The position numbers and the translations under genes are program-made. A stretch of DNA of 64,000 nucleotides from Dillenia suffruticosa (taxonomy: Eukaryota; Streptophyta; Magnoliopsida; Dilleniales; Dilleniaceae): the NCBI GenBank assembly GCA_033439265.1, contig JAVTVX010000001.1, positions 17,378,608 to 17,442,607 on the forward strand, written 5' to 3'. The notes under the pieces are model-generated. The model saw only the letters and a program-made list of their open reading frames with translations. It ran no database searches and was not told where the DNA came from. Below, in pieces: positions 1-11,400 of the stretch (within the stretch, counting starts at the first letter, position 1; the number at the start of each line of letters is the position of its first letter).

Positions 1-50
1 AGGTTAAACCGGTTGTACCGACGGTTCGATCCGGTTTTAATAATATTGGT
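1..50. other. Repeat junction replacing the 3' end of CslG copy 1
   Basis: Homology to exon 8 of the intact CslG genes stops near position 51. The bases before it are a short CCGGTT/GGTTCGA-rich sequence that looks like the edge of an inserted repeat. The last roughly 45 codons of the pseudogene are therefore missing here, or lie beyond the window. The element cannot be classified from this length. Confidence 0.35.
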
Positions 51-635
51 TATAGGATAACTCATGACCAATATGAAAACTGAAATACAAAGATGTCCAA
101 ACATGTCCTCCCAATTTCCTGCAACAATCACTCTTGTAAGCCCGCCAAGGAAGGAGATAATGTTCAAAATTGTGAAAGTAACCAATGGAACAAGGAACAT
201 GTTTGATGCCCGGAAATCGAAAAGACCCATTTGGTATAGATTAATTTGCTCACTGTCGGAACCTTTATCTGTTAGTACAAAATTAGCTTTTCTCATAACA
301 GCCTCCAAGAATCCATAAAGGTAACTAGTAGCTGCCCTGAATAAGGTAATCCGTTCCTCATTTATCCATGTTTCAATTGACCCTCCAGATAAGAGGCCTT
401 CAATCAAATCTCCGAGGAGCCATGATAAGAAAAGGGTGGGACAGATAATGAAAGAATAGCTTGATACCTGCAATAAGAATGTCATGACAGATTAATAGAA
501 GCAAGTTGAATTGTATATGCGCAAAATGTATGTCAATTTTGATGTAATATTTAAAGTAACTAATCAGAGCAGACCTATGAGTTAGCCACACAATTCATGA
601 ATTTTGATAGTAGTGTTAAAATTCAGGGCAAAAGA

Positions 636-3103
636 TGTGGCACCGACAAAGAGAAAAAAAAAAAAAAAAAAAAGGGGAAAGTGAAAAAGTCACTTTCCCA
701 ATTCTTTCACTCATTCTCTCCCTCTCCCGGTTTACTCTCTCTCTCTCACGAATTCTCTCTCCCTCTCACTGTCACTCTCCCTCTTTGTTTCTCTTGCTCC
801 CAATCTCTCTATCATCTCTCTCCCTCTCTCGATTTTGTGCTCGGTTCCGCCTCCCTCTCCGTCGATCTCTCTCTCTCTAGCACTCTCGTCTTCGTCACTC
901 TCTCACCATCCCTTGAACTCTCTCTCTCGCACTCTCTGTGTCTCTCTCTCTGCTTTCTCCCTCACACTCGCGAGTGCGCCACTGCGCGATTCTCCTCACA
1001 CGAGCGCACCACAGTGCGCAGCCTTTCGAGAGTGCACGCATCAGCAGTGAGTGCGCCAGCCCGTGAGCCCGCGACCTGCTCTCTCTTCCGAGAGCCTTCC
1101 TGCAATGTTCGCTGCTCTTTGCCGCGACCGCACTGTTAGAAACCCTAGGCCGCGACCCTTCCACTGCACAGGTAAGGGCCGATTGTTGATTAATAGTTTA
1201 GGGGTTTTGATTCTCTTGGAAATTAGGGTTAATTGCTAAAGTGTGTTTCGGTTTGGAAACATTACAGGAGTTCGGATTGTGTTGTAAGCGCACGAACGCT
1301 AAGGCTGCAAGCTACGGAAACCATAGGTGAGGGAAATTTAAATCCTTTCGATAAATCGAGTGAATTTAGTGTAAGAGGTCTTGTATATATTTAGGATGTA
1401 TGTTAGATACGATTAAAATGTATTTTTGACATTTGATATGTAATTTCTAGGGTTTCGTCTAAATTTTACATGAAATTAGATTGATCAATACGAAAGAAAC
1501 GTGTTTGATAAAATTAGAAACTTGTTGAGTCGATTAGGATAGATTTCCTTGGAAATTTGAATTGAAATTGTGGATTATTGGTCTAGGTTGACCTTTTTGG
1601 AGCTTGAAAGGAGATTTTTTGAGTATCGATAGGGTATAAGGAGTGGAAACCCTCCCTAGAAGGTGAGTGGATGGTCCGTTGTGTTATAAATGAGCAAAGG
1701 AGTTTAAAATTGTTTTATAAATGATTTTGTAAGATTTTTTATGTTTTATATCAATTGCTTTGTGATCGTGGGATGTCCGGACTGAATTGTGAAACATGAA
1801 TGCATCCATTGTATTTATAAATGCATATGTGTCAGGTGTGATTTGATGTTGCTCTATAAATTGCTATGACATGAAATTGATGATTGTTTGCTAGAAATTA
1901 TGGCACATGACTTGAGAAATGACATATTTGATAAATGCATGGTGCTAGTAGTTAATGGCTATAGTCATTCCCTCCACGGAGCGACCTGACGGGGTGGCGT
2001 GGTTGGGTTTTATTGCGAGAGAGGTATACGCGGCCTCTTCTCTGCCACGTCGGACTATCTGGATTGCACTCCGGGGAGGTCCGAGCCAACGCCAAGGAAG
2101 GGGGTAGTGTTTGAAATACTGAAATGGAAAAATCTCTTGGCGGGCTTTCGTCTTAGTTCGGCCAAACGCAAGACGGAAGTAATTTCGATGGGACCCTTGT
2201 GATTTTTTGAAAGAATACTTGATGTGGATGCATACTTTGCGAATTATCTGATTTATTGAAAAATGTTTCGACATATATGAAATGTTATTTGAGATATACT
2301 TTGACACTCCCACATTCACCCCTCATTTATCACACAATTATACCATTGCACTCCGCTCACTGAGTATTTCCCAATACTCACCCATCTCTTTAACATTTTC
2401 AGAGGAAGTTTAGATCTGCTGCAGAAATTGGAGTTGCAGAAGATTTATTCCGCTGACATGTGTAGGTACATAGAAATGCAAGTTCATTTTGGGTTGATTT
2501 TGAATTCCATGGAATGAAAGACTTGTATAATTCTTTTGGTATGGATTAAATTAATACTTGTTTCATATATAAGAACAAGTATTGATGGAATCCTTACATG
2601 GTTTGTACGGAACTTGTTCATTTTCTTTTAAACTCTCATATGGGATATTTGGATTGAAATTCTGAATTTCGATACTTTCTTTTGGATTTGTGAAGTTCTG
2701 TACATCTCATACCATTTGGATTTTACTGACGCTAGCTCGTTTCTTCATGCGAGTGTTAGTAAAATCTTGCGATTATGATTTGGGATTTCTTTGTTTTAAA
2801 TGTTTTAATTATGCTGAGAATTCTGGAATGGCTGGGATTGCCAATTTTCGTATGTATGCATGTACAGGAACCCTCGCCCCATTCGCGTGTCGATGCATGC
2901 TTGTGTGTACAGGGATGGACCGGATGAGGTCCTTTATATGTGTATTGTCATATGATTTTTCTCATTTCTGATGGAGGGTGTATTGGATGAGTTTTGAACT
3001 GATTTGTAACCTTGCGGAGTCCCGGTATAAGGGGAGGTTCTGCCCGTGTACTGAGACAATGCGGCGGCTGTTGCGTGATCGATCCGAGGATCGGGGCATG
3101 ACA
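636..3103 (+). mobile_element. Solo LTR (Ty3/gypsy-like), inserted in intron 7 of CslG copy 1
   Basis: It begins TGTGGCACC and ends GGGGCATGACA, with the same internal order as the other LTRs here: poly-A, a long CT-rich tract (about 700-960), a GC-rich block, a GTAAGG donor-like site at 1172, and an AGGTGAGGGAAAT motif. Flanking bases are AAAGA (631-635) and AAAAA (3104-3108), an imperfect 5-bp duplication. Joining the flanks gives the intron sequence found in the intact gene around 46100-46135, which supports simple insertion. No internal domain is present, so this is a solo LTR. Open frames inside it are composition artefacts. Confidence 0.8.
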
Positions 3104-3345
3104 AAAAAAATGAATGCACAATTACCTTTGGATACAAAGAAATGCCGTTGAAGAGATAGAACTGAGGGACGGTCGCAAGACACCATAATGACAGAGCGGG
3201 AAGGAAAGAAAGTGTTGCATATGCATAACCACAGGTCATAAGAATGGACATTCTTCCAGGTTCATAAACAAGAGGGCAAAACCTTGACAAGCCAAAATCC
3301 AACGCACCGCAAGTCCAGCTAGTATATTGAATTAAAAGACACTGG

Positions 3346-4616
3346 AAATGTGTTTACAATATTGTCATTTGAAATGTGAATGAAAGAGAATTAAATGAAA
3401 CAAAAAATGACTTGAAAGGACTGCAAGAAGTCTATGAAAATCTGAAAAAAAAAATTTGATGAAGTCATAAACGAATTTAAATAATTTGACAGCAATGAAT
3501 ATGTATTAAAAATAAAAAAAAGACATAAATTCTAAATTAAGGGGGTGTAATGTTGGAATAATTAATTTAAAATTTATTGTACGGAGAAAATAAAAAGTCA
3601 AAGGCATGTCAAGAGTTCAGAGTTATTATGACCATGTGAAGAGTCATGAGTTTTCTTATGTCAAATAAATGTAGATTCTCCAAGAGTCATGCTGTGATTA
3701 TTATGTGTCTTTTAATATGTCTAGATACTACTATAAATTGGTAGTTATTTTATATAATCTTTGAAGAGAGTTGAAATCACCATTATGTGTATCTAATAAG
3801 ATTTTTTTCTTCTGAATATATTTTTGAATATTCATATAGTTAATATCTTTATCCTTACCATGCACCCTTCATCACCAAAAACGTTGATTTTCTCTAAATC
3901 TATCAAATTGGTTCAATTTTTTTAATATTTTTGATAATATGATTGGGGATTTTAATGGAATTTGTGAAATGTTGCTAATGAATTTATATTGATCAAATTT
4001 TTGTTGTACTCTTTCTCTCTACGTGGAATAAAGGGAATTACATATTTTTAAAAAAAATATGGAATCAACACCACTTTTTTATTTCCTTGTTGGCTTCTTT
4101 TCTTTCCAATAAAATCCAATTATGCTTGAATGTATTAATAATAAAAATCCCCATTTAATTTTGTTAATTACTATAAGTTTCTTTTATTTATTATTTAAAT
4201 AGAAATATTTGAAACTTTATTAGAAAATTATCATGTAATTAGATACTAAATTAGTTACTTAATATAATATTTTAAAATTTATCCTTTTTCTGTATGGCTA
4301 GAAATACAATCATGATAATAACGTATTTTGATCAAAAAACGATGATATCAAATATATTGTCAAGGTCACAATCCGAAATAATTTAGTTATTTATATTAAA
4401 AAGAAATTGTTAATATTTTTAGTTCAAAATCAATTACAAATAAATTTGAATTAATAAGCGTAGAGTACAACTTTCATAAATTATTTATTTTATTTAATAT
4501 TTTTGTATTTTTAATTAGAATTATATGAATTTTTTATTTTTTTTATATTTTATAATTTTTATTAATTATTATTTTATGGTCCTTCCAAAAAGAATTTTTT
4601 TGACTCCGCCCCTGAC
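3346..4616. mobile_element. AT-rich insertion/deletion scar with possible Ty1/copia LTR start
   Basis: This replaces exons 3-6 of CslG copy 1. A sequence beginning TGTTGGAATAATTAA at 3549 resembles the start of many plant copia LTRs and has a CTATAAATTGG box about 180 bases downstream. The right boundary is sharp: homology to CslG intron 2 resumes at about 4617, directly after TTTGACTCCGCCCCTG. A similar end sequence occurs at 43697-43715. No coding domain was seen, and the classification is tentative. Confidence 0.4.
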
Positions 4617-5455
4617 AATTACATGTTTTTTTCTGAAGTGATATAATATTAAATACCTCAATTGCAGCAGGATGATCCAGAGGTGTTGTTGTGCTTGCTG
4701 TATTGTCATAAATGTTGTATGCATTTACTTGTTCCTTGAACTCCTCGAACATTTTCTGAGGATTTTCGAAACAAACGGTGAGAGAGAGAGAGAGAAATTA
4801 AAAAAAATAATGGGGATTAAATTTCACTACTTATCCATGATGGCCAAGCTAAAAACGAGTATTTGCCCATGATGGCCAAGCTGTGCCTAAGTGGGAAGAA
4901 AAAGAGTGTTCAAGGCTGATAAAAAAGGTGATGGCATCTATCTGTGCCCAAGTGGTCTAACACAAGGGATGAGCCAGGTTAGGGTAGACCTCACACCAGA
5001 GAAAAAAAAATGTTAAAACCCGACCTTATCAAAAAAAAAAAAAAAAAAAAAGATCAAATGCCTAAAATTAATCCCCAAGTATACCAACAGAGTACCGGAC
5101 ATCACAAGTAGTAAATGGGGGCCATACCTTGGTTTTCTTCATCTCCTCTGTGAACTAATCATCTCCGAACCCACTCTCTGATGCAGAAAAAAATAATTCC
5201 GGAGACCTGGTCTTAACATAACAATCTTCATCCTATATTTCTTGCAAAATGGCAACCATGACCTCGCAAACGACCAAGCCTCTCTCATACCGTGTGCAGT
5301 GTTTTACTAGACCCTGCATCATCGGAAACATACACGTGTAGCTTCTCTGAGGATAGTCCATCGCCATGGCTGATATCACCGTGGTCAGGACATCTACTGT
5401 GGGCTCCATGTTTGGATCTGCGGTGAACATGAACATGTCTACTCCTGGTAGCTTG

Positions 5456-6514
5456 TTGATTTAGAGACGAATTTAACGACGGATTCGGACATTCGTCGCT
5501 AAGTTGATTTATTTTTAATTAACATTTTATATCTTTTTTATTTTATTAATTTATATTAATCGATCATATTTATTATTTTAAATTCATATTTTATTTTAAA
5601 ATTTTATTTTTTTTTAAATCATATTATTTAATTTTTTTAAATATTTTATTTTTTAACGACTAATTTAGCGACACATTGGACGTCCGTCGCTAATTTTAGC
5701 AACGGATTCCGAAATTCGTCTCTAAGATAATTTTTTTTAAATTAGCATTTTATATCTTTTTTATTTTGTTAATTTATATTAACCAATTAAATTAATTATT
5801 TTTATAATATTTTAAATTTGTATTTTATTTTATTATTCTATATTTTTATTTTTATAAAAATATTATTATTTTTTAAAAAATATTTTATTATTGAGCAACG
5901 AATTAGAAATCTGTAACTAAGTTTAGTAACAAATTCCAGAATCCATCATTAAACTTAGCGATGGATTAGGAAATTCATCGCTAAATTTAGCAACGGATTC
6001 CGAAATTCATTATTAAATTAATTTTTTTTTAAATTAGCATTTTATATCTTTTTATTTTAATCTTTTAATATTTTATAACAAATATTATCATTTTTTATTA
6101 TTTTATTATTATTAATAAAATATGAGAATAAGATAATAAATTAAAAAAACATATTTTAAAATAGCATTTTATTTTATTTTTAGGAATAAAATTAATATAT
6201 TTTTTGTTCATTTATTATTTTATTGTTTTACAAAAAATTATCATATTTATTATTTTTAATTAATATGTTATATTTTATTTTTTTATTCTTTTTTAAAGAA
6301 TAATATTATTTTATTTTTTAATTCATTTATTATTTTATTTTAAGTTAGCCTTTTATTATTTGATAAAAAATTATTATTTTTTAATTAATATGTTATATTT
6401 TATTTTTATTTTATCTTTTTAAAGAGTAGTATTATTTTTTTAAAACTAACATTTTATTATTTTATAATAAATATCATTTATATTATTTTATTATTTTTAG
6501 AAAATTGTGCTAAT
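5456..6514. mobile_element. Very AT-rich transposon remnant with repeated CGTCGCTAA-type motifs
   Basis: This sequence interrupts exon 1 of CslG copy 1. Short direct and inverted motifs of the type AACGGATTCCGAAATTCGTC recur near 5471-5502, 5657-5690, 5697-5730 and 5894-6015, separated by long A/T runs. Subterminal repeats of this kind are typical of CACTA or Mutator-like DNA transposons, but no clear terminal inverted repeat or transposase was found. The right half (6016-6514) is nearly pure A/T with nothing else recognisable. Confidence 0.4.
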
Positions 6515-6939
6515 TCCTCTTTTAAATACGTCCAATTGTCATTGTATCCCTATAAATATGAATATGGGTAAATATGAATATCGAGGGTAGAATAATCCCT
6601 CGAATATGGGTAAATATGAATCTGAATTTGAGTTCAACCAAACTTTAACATTATGTTTTCTCCAAGCGCAGAATATAAAGATGTATCTGACTTTTACGCA
6701 TGTATATATGCCTTCTGGTGCAAAAAGAAAAGGAAAATTTGGATACGCATAATTAGTAAATGTGAGATACAAGAGGCTAAGACCATGGAATGTCGTGTGT
6801 TAACTTATACAAATATTAAACAACTTGACCTATACTTACCAAAATACAAACGGTAGAACAAATCCTTGAACTATAAAAGAAACTCCAGATGCGTCCTATA
6901 TTTACATCTCTCTCTCTATCTCTCACAAGCACACACAGG
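6515..6939 (+). promoter_or_regulatory. Promoter and 5' leader of CslG copy 2
   Basis: This stretch aligns with the region upstream of the minus-strand gene (49269-50060), starting at a shared TACGTCCAATTGTC-like tract and continuing to the ATG. A TATA box (TATAAAA) lies at 6872-6878, 62-68 bases before the ATG. A pyrimidine-rich leader with CTCTCTCTC follows at about 6907. The same TATA spacing occurs in the other copy. Confidence 0.6.
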
Positions 6940-9900
6940 ATGGACTCTCTCCCACTCTGCAGCACCCATGTCCCCAAAACCTTAGTAATCGTCAATAGGA
7001 TATATACATTAATATGCTTCATTGGTATAATATCCTTAATATACTTCAGAGTTTCCTCCCTCTTCATAACTGACCAACTCACCAATGATAAACCGCGCTT
7101 AATACCCTCCCTTATAATCTTTGCTTCTGAATTCTCCCTCTTACTCATTTGGCTCCTTATCCGGTTATCTCGGTGGCGAATGGTCTCTCGAACCCCCATC
7201 CCTGAACGGCTACCGAAGGATGATATGCTACCAGGAATAGATGTGTTCATATTCACCGCAGATCCAAACATGGAGCCCACAGTGGACGTCATGACCACTG
7301 TGATATCAATCATGGCGATGGACTATCCTCCAGAGAAGCTACACGTGTATGTCTCGGATGATGCAGGGTCTAGTAAAACACTGCACGGTATGAGAGAGGC
7401 TTGGTCGTTTGCGAGGTCATGGTTGCCATTCTACAAGAAATATAAGAAGATTGTTAAGACTACGAGTCCGGAATTATTTTTTTCTGCATCGGAGAGTGGG
7501 TGCGGAGACGATGAGTTCATAGAAGAGATGACGAAAATTAAGGTATGGCCCTCATTTAATCCGTATGATGTCCTGTACTCTGTTGGTAAACTTGGGAATT
7601 AATTTTAGGCTTCTGATTTTTTTTTTTTTTTTTTTTTTTTGTTTAGTAGGGTGGAGTTTTAACATTTCTTTTTTCTCTGGTGTGAGATCTAGCCGTAACC
7701 TGGCTCATCCTTTGTGATAGACCGCTTAGGCACAGATAGGATCAGTGACTGCCACAATTGCTCTCTCTCTCTCTCATCATTTGTTTGGAAAATCCTCAGG
7801 AAAAGTACGAGGAGTTCAGGGAACGAGTAAATGCATACAACATCAATGGCACAACAACAGCTCTGGATCATCCTGCTGCAATTGAGGTATTAAATATTAT
7901 ATCATTTCAGAAAAAGTGTAATTGTTTCATCAAGCATAAGGTTTAAATCTATTTCTACTGTCACTTTTGCCATATTATTATGAACCATAATATCTATGTA
8001 TAAATTCTGGGGCATTATAAAACAAATTAAAATCATCTCAATAAGAATAATTTTATTTTTAAGCCAGTTTGGTCCTGCATGGATTTGTGAACCAGTTGCA
8101 AACATGTAATACTCCTATAATAATTTTCTCCTTCCTAAGATTTGGTCACCGAGATTCTTGAACTATCGAATTTGTTTTCTCAGGTGATAGGTGATAAATT
8201 GGCAAGTAATTCAACAGTTGTGGACCAAGTTAAGATGCCACTTCTAATGTATGTTGCTCGTGAGAAAAGACCTTCTCAACCGCATCATTTCAAGGCTGGA
8301 GCAATTAATACCCTTGTAAAATCTCTCTCTCTCTCTCTCTCTCTCTCACTATGGAGGGTAGTATAAACTCTCCACCTCTAAGGTCAGCTTTTAATATAGA
8401 AGTCAAATTTTGTCCTAATAAAATATCATAATCAAATTAAAAACTTAAAGGCCACATAAAGTCAAATTTAGACTAACTCAAAATTTAGAAACATGATATA
8501 TAAACACGTAAATCTTTTATCTTCACAGTTTGTTTAAACATTTTTTTTTTCAAATTTTTGTTATTTATTACTAAATAAATTTGTACAATATAAAATTCCA
8601 TCTCATTTAAACATTTTTTCTCTGAAGTATAATACTGATCATACTTAAACTAGAAAGAGTTACATGGATAGAATGTTGCACTTTTGGATGCAGCTCCGTG
8701 TGTCGGCATTGAAAAGCAACTCTCCTTTCGTATTATTGGTGGACTGTGACATGCAATGCAATGACCCTGGTTCAGCCCGTCGGGCCATGTGTTTTCATCT
8801 TGATCCCAAAATCTCTCCAACCTTAGCATTCGTTAACTTCCCTCAAATGTTCCGCAACATCGGCCCATATGATATCTATGATGGTAGCATGAGAAGTACA
8901 TGGAAGGTACTAGAATTAAAACCATAAATTAAACATTATTTGTTGAATGATGAATCATTTAATTTTACCCCTGGTAATTTTTAAATGTTCCCTTAACAGT
9001 TTTTTCCATATATAATTGAGTCACCTTTACTTTTAGCTACTCTTTCCGGGTCTGGATGGGCTTCAAGGTCCATTTATGAGCGGGACAAATTGTTACCTTA
9101 AAAGGAAGGCATTGTTGGGGAATTCCAAGCACCAAGGTATGTTTAGAATATGACAAACGTTTGAACATTTTTCCAAAGAGATTATATGGCAGTTCCTGTT
9201 GAGTTCAAACTAAAGTCATTTACCATTGATAAATAGTTTTTTTTTTTAATATCTACTTTTACCATGTCTTAGAAACCAACATTAAGAACTCAAAAATTAT
9301 GTGGAATATATTCTTGTAAATCATATTTTTCATTATGTTATGTTCTGCCTCAAATTGACTTTTTTTTCTCCTTAAACCATTTTAGAAATTGATCTCTCGG
9401 AGCTAAAAAGTCATTTTGGAACTTCAAACATGTTCATCAATTCGCTCCGTGACCATGACCATAGTTCTACGCCCGATGAGGACTCTTCCGGTGCGTTGCA
9501 GGAAGAGATGCAACTTTTGGCCTCAACTACTTATGAGAAAAACACAAAATGGGGTGAAGAGGCAAGTAGCCAACTGGTGTCCACTAAATGTGAGCTGCAC
9601 AAAATATTAATATTTAAAACTTTTTTATTGTTTCTGTTGTGAGCTAGCAGGTTGGTTTCCTCTATACGTCTGTGGTGGAAGACTGTTTCACGGGATATAT
9701 GTTACATTGCAAAGGATGGATTTCTGTCTTTTGCAATCCGTCCACACCACAATTTTTGGGCAGGTGTCCTCCAAGTTTGAACATTCTTTTAATTCAATAT
9801 ACTAGGTGGACTTGCGGTTTGTTGGATTTTGGCTTGTCAAGGTTTTCCCCTCTTGTTTATGGAATTCGAAGAATGTCCATTCTTATGGCCTGTGGTTATG

Positions 9901-10734
9901 CATGTATAACACTTTATGTCCTTCCCCCCTTGTCCTTGTGGTGTCTTGCAACTGTCCCTCAGTTGTATCTCTTCTATGGCGTTTCTTTGTATCCAAAGGT
10001 AATTGTGCATTCATTTCATTTGCCCTTGACTTCAACACAACTCCTAAAATTCAAGAATTGTGTAGCTAACTCATAGGTCTGCTCTGATTAGTTATTTTAA
10101 ATAGTACACCAAAATTGACATACATTTTGCGCATGTACAATTCATCTTGCAGGTATGTTAACCAGTCATGACATTCTTATTGCAGGTATCAAGCTATTCT
10201 TTCATTATCTTTGCCTCTCTTTTCTTATCATGGTTCCTCGGAGATTTGATTGAAGGCCTTTTAACTGGAGGGTCAATTCAAACATGGATAAATGAGGGAC
10301 GAATTTGCATAATCAGGGCAGTTACTAGTTACCTTTATGGATTCCTGGAGGCTGTTATGAAGAAAATTGGCATGAGAAAGGCTAATTTCGCACTGACAGA
10401 TAAAGGTTTTGACAGTGAGCTATTTAAGCTATACCAAATGGGTCTCTTTGATTTCCGGGCATCAAACATGTTCCTTGTTCCTTTAGTTACTTTCACAATT
10501 TTGAACATTATCTCCTTCCTTGTCGGGCTTGCAAGAGTGATTGTTGCAGGAAATTGGGAGGACATGTTTGGACATTTTTGTCTCTCAGTTTTCATATTGT
10601 TCGTAAGTTATCCTATAATTGAAGGGATGTTCGTAAGGAAGGACAAGGGTAGGATTCGACTTTCTGTTGTCCTAGTTTGTTCATGGTATTCCATGATATT
10701 CTTAGTTTTAGGTCGAGTCATTTTGATGTATTAA
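6940..10734 (+). CDS. CSLG: Cellulose synthase-like protein G (CslG-type GT2 glycosyltransferase), intact, 8 exons
   Basis: The exons are 6940-7542, 7800-7886, 8184-8315, 8694-8906, 9037-9136, 9386-9561, 9651-9998 and 10186-10734. They join in frame to 735 residues, the usual CslG length. It is a membrane-bound family-2 glycosyltransferase. Two N-terminal membrane segments (about 17-39 and 56-76) precede the cytosolic domain, which has SDD (139-141), HHFKAGA, DCD (291-293), VED (446-448) and QYTRW (486-490). Several C-terminal membrane segments and the VRKDKGR motif follow. Intron 6 (9562-9650) has a GC donor. An upstream in-frame ATG at 6889 is rejected as start because it lies only about 11 bases past the TATA box and is out of frame in the other copy. 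Exon 2 is four codons shorter than in that copy. Some CslG/CslM members glucuronosylate triterpenoids; the substrate here is unknown. Confidence 0.93.
9562..9650 (+). other. GC-AG intron 6 of CslG copy 2
   Basis: Exon 6 ends in a Glu codon followed by GCAAGT, and the intron ends GCTAGCAG before VGFLYTSVVED. Using any nearby GT instead would insert residues between the conserved WGEE and VGFLY blocks. The minus-strand gene has the same GCAAGT donor at 46586-46581. Confidence 0.75.
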
Positions 10735-10935
10735 AAAAGGGTCTAGCAACTATCTAGGCACTGTCCTAGACAATATAGGAAATGACTTCCTTCTATTTCC
10801 ATTTTATGGGCTATGTTTCTGCAATAAGTCATTTTTGCCTGGCTTATTTTTCGTGTTTTTATATGGGCAATGTCGGTCTTTTGTGATACATAAATTTTTA
10901 CCTTACATTTTTAGGTCGTTTTCACCTAGATTTCC

Positions 10936-10967
<32 letters not shown>

Positions 10968-11395
10968 CTTTTTTTTTTTTTTTTGCCTTTAGTGGTTCGT
11001 TGCTTCTTATAAATTTAACATCTGAAAAATTACAAAGTAGGATGGCCCGAATTACATCTTCATATCACAAACTTGGCTAATAATTATACGCAAGGATCTG
11101 TTTAACTAAATTATTGCTCTATGAATGAACACATCTGGCGCCGAAGGCTTGCACATGCATTTTAGCGTGCAATTACATTTTAATACTTATCCATTTTGAA
11201 ATTCCCATTTCAGTCGATTGCTGCCAATAAATTTATTCATCACAAAATCAATCAAAATGCTATAATCTTAATGCTCATTCAGAAAATACCTATTGTACAT
11301 TATGTAAATTTAAAACCTGCTAGTTCAAAATTCAAGAATAAAACATTACTAAAATAAGAAACTAAAGAATAAAAAATTGCTAGAGTTTTAATATC
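10735..11395 (+). other. 3' flank of CslG copy 2 (shared with copy 3)
   Basis: Non-coding. The first part (GTCCTAGACAATATAGGAAA and on) and the last part (rich in ACTAAAATAAGAAACTAAAG) match the reverse complement of about 45405-44930 downstream of the other intact gene, so the inverted duplication extends here. T-rich and ATT-rich runs at about 10930-10985 are simple sequence. Confidence 0.6.
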
Positions 11396-11400
11396 TAGAA

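Larger units (their letters stand above)
51..5455 (-). pseudogene. Cellulose-synthase-like G pseudogene (copy 1), decayed and missing exons 3-6
   Basis: The reverse strand carries recognisable pieces of a CslG gene in order: exon 1 part (about 5455-5128, including the FTADPNMEPTVDV region), exon 2 (4755-4657), the 3' part of exon 7 (about 3345-3126) and exon 8 (467 to about 51). Exons 3-6, with the DCD and VED motifs, are absent. Exon 1 has a TAG at 5155-5157 and frameshifting indels compared with the intact copies (around 5299 and 5348). The N-terminal membrane-segment part is cut off at 5455 by AT-rich repeat DNA. In the QxxRW motif the Arg codon is AGC (Ser) at 3318-3320. Exon 8 has a 4-codon in-frame loss. 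A solo LTR occupies intron 7. Exon 2 keeps the 33-codon length of the minus-strand intact gene, while intron 1 shares tracts with the plus-strand gene. It is clearly non-functional. Confidence 0.9.

Noticed and set aside
64..318. Plus-strand frame MTNMKTEIQRC and similar frames at 10335-10595 and 45545-45805
   Set aside because: Antisense shadows of CslG exon 8. They recur in all copies only because the real coding strand is conserved.
597..1239. Ser/Leu-rich 180-codon frame in the first solo LTR
   Set aside because: Translation of a CT-rich microsatellite region inside an LTR.
2934..3302. Minus-strand 122-codon frame MDFGLSRFCPLVYEP
   Set aside because: The true content is the CslG exon 7 remnant. 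The frame starts internally and runs through the splice site into intron and LTR sequence, so it is not a separate gene.
6889..6939. Upstream in-frame ATG extending CslG copy 2 by 17 residues
   Set aside because: It lies only about 11 bases beyond the TATA box, probably upstream of the transcript start, and the corresponding ATG in the other copy is out of frame.
5461..6939. Shared bidirectional promoter between CslG copies 1 and 2
   Set aside because: Copy 1 has lost its N-terminal exon part and promoter to an AT-rich insertion, so no promoter for it can be placed here.
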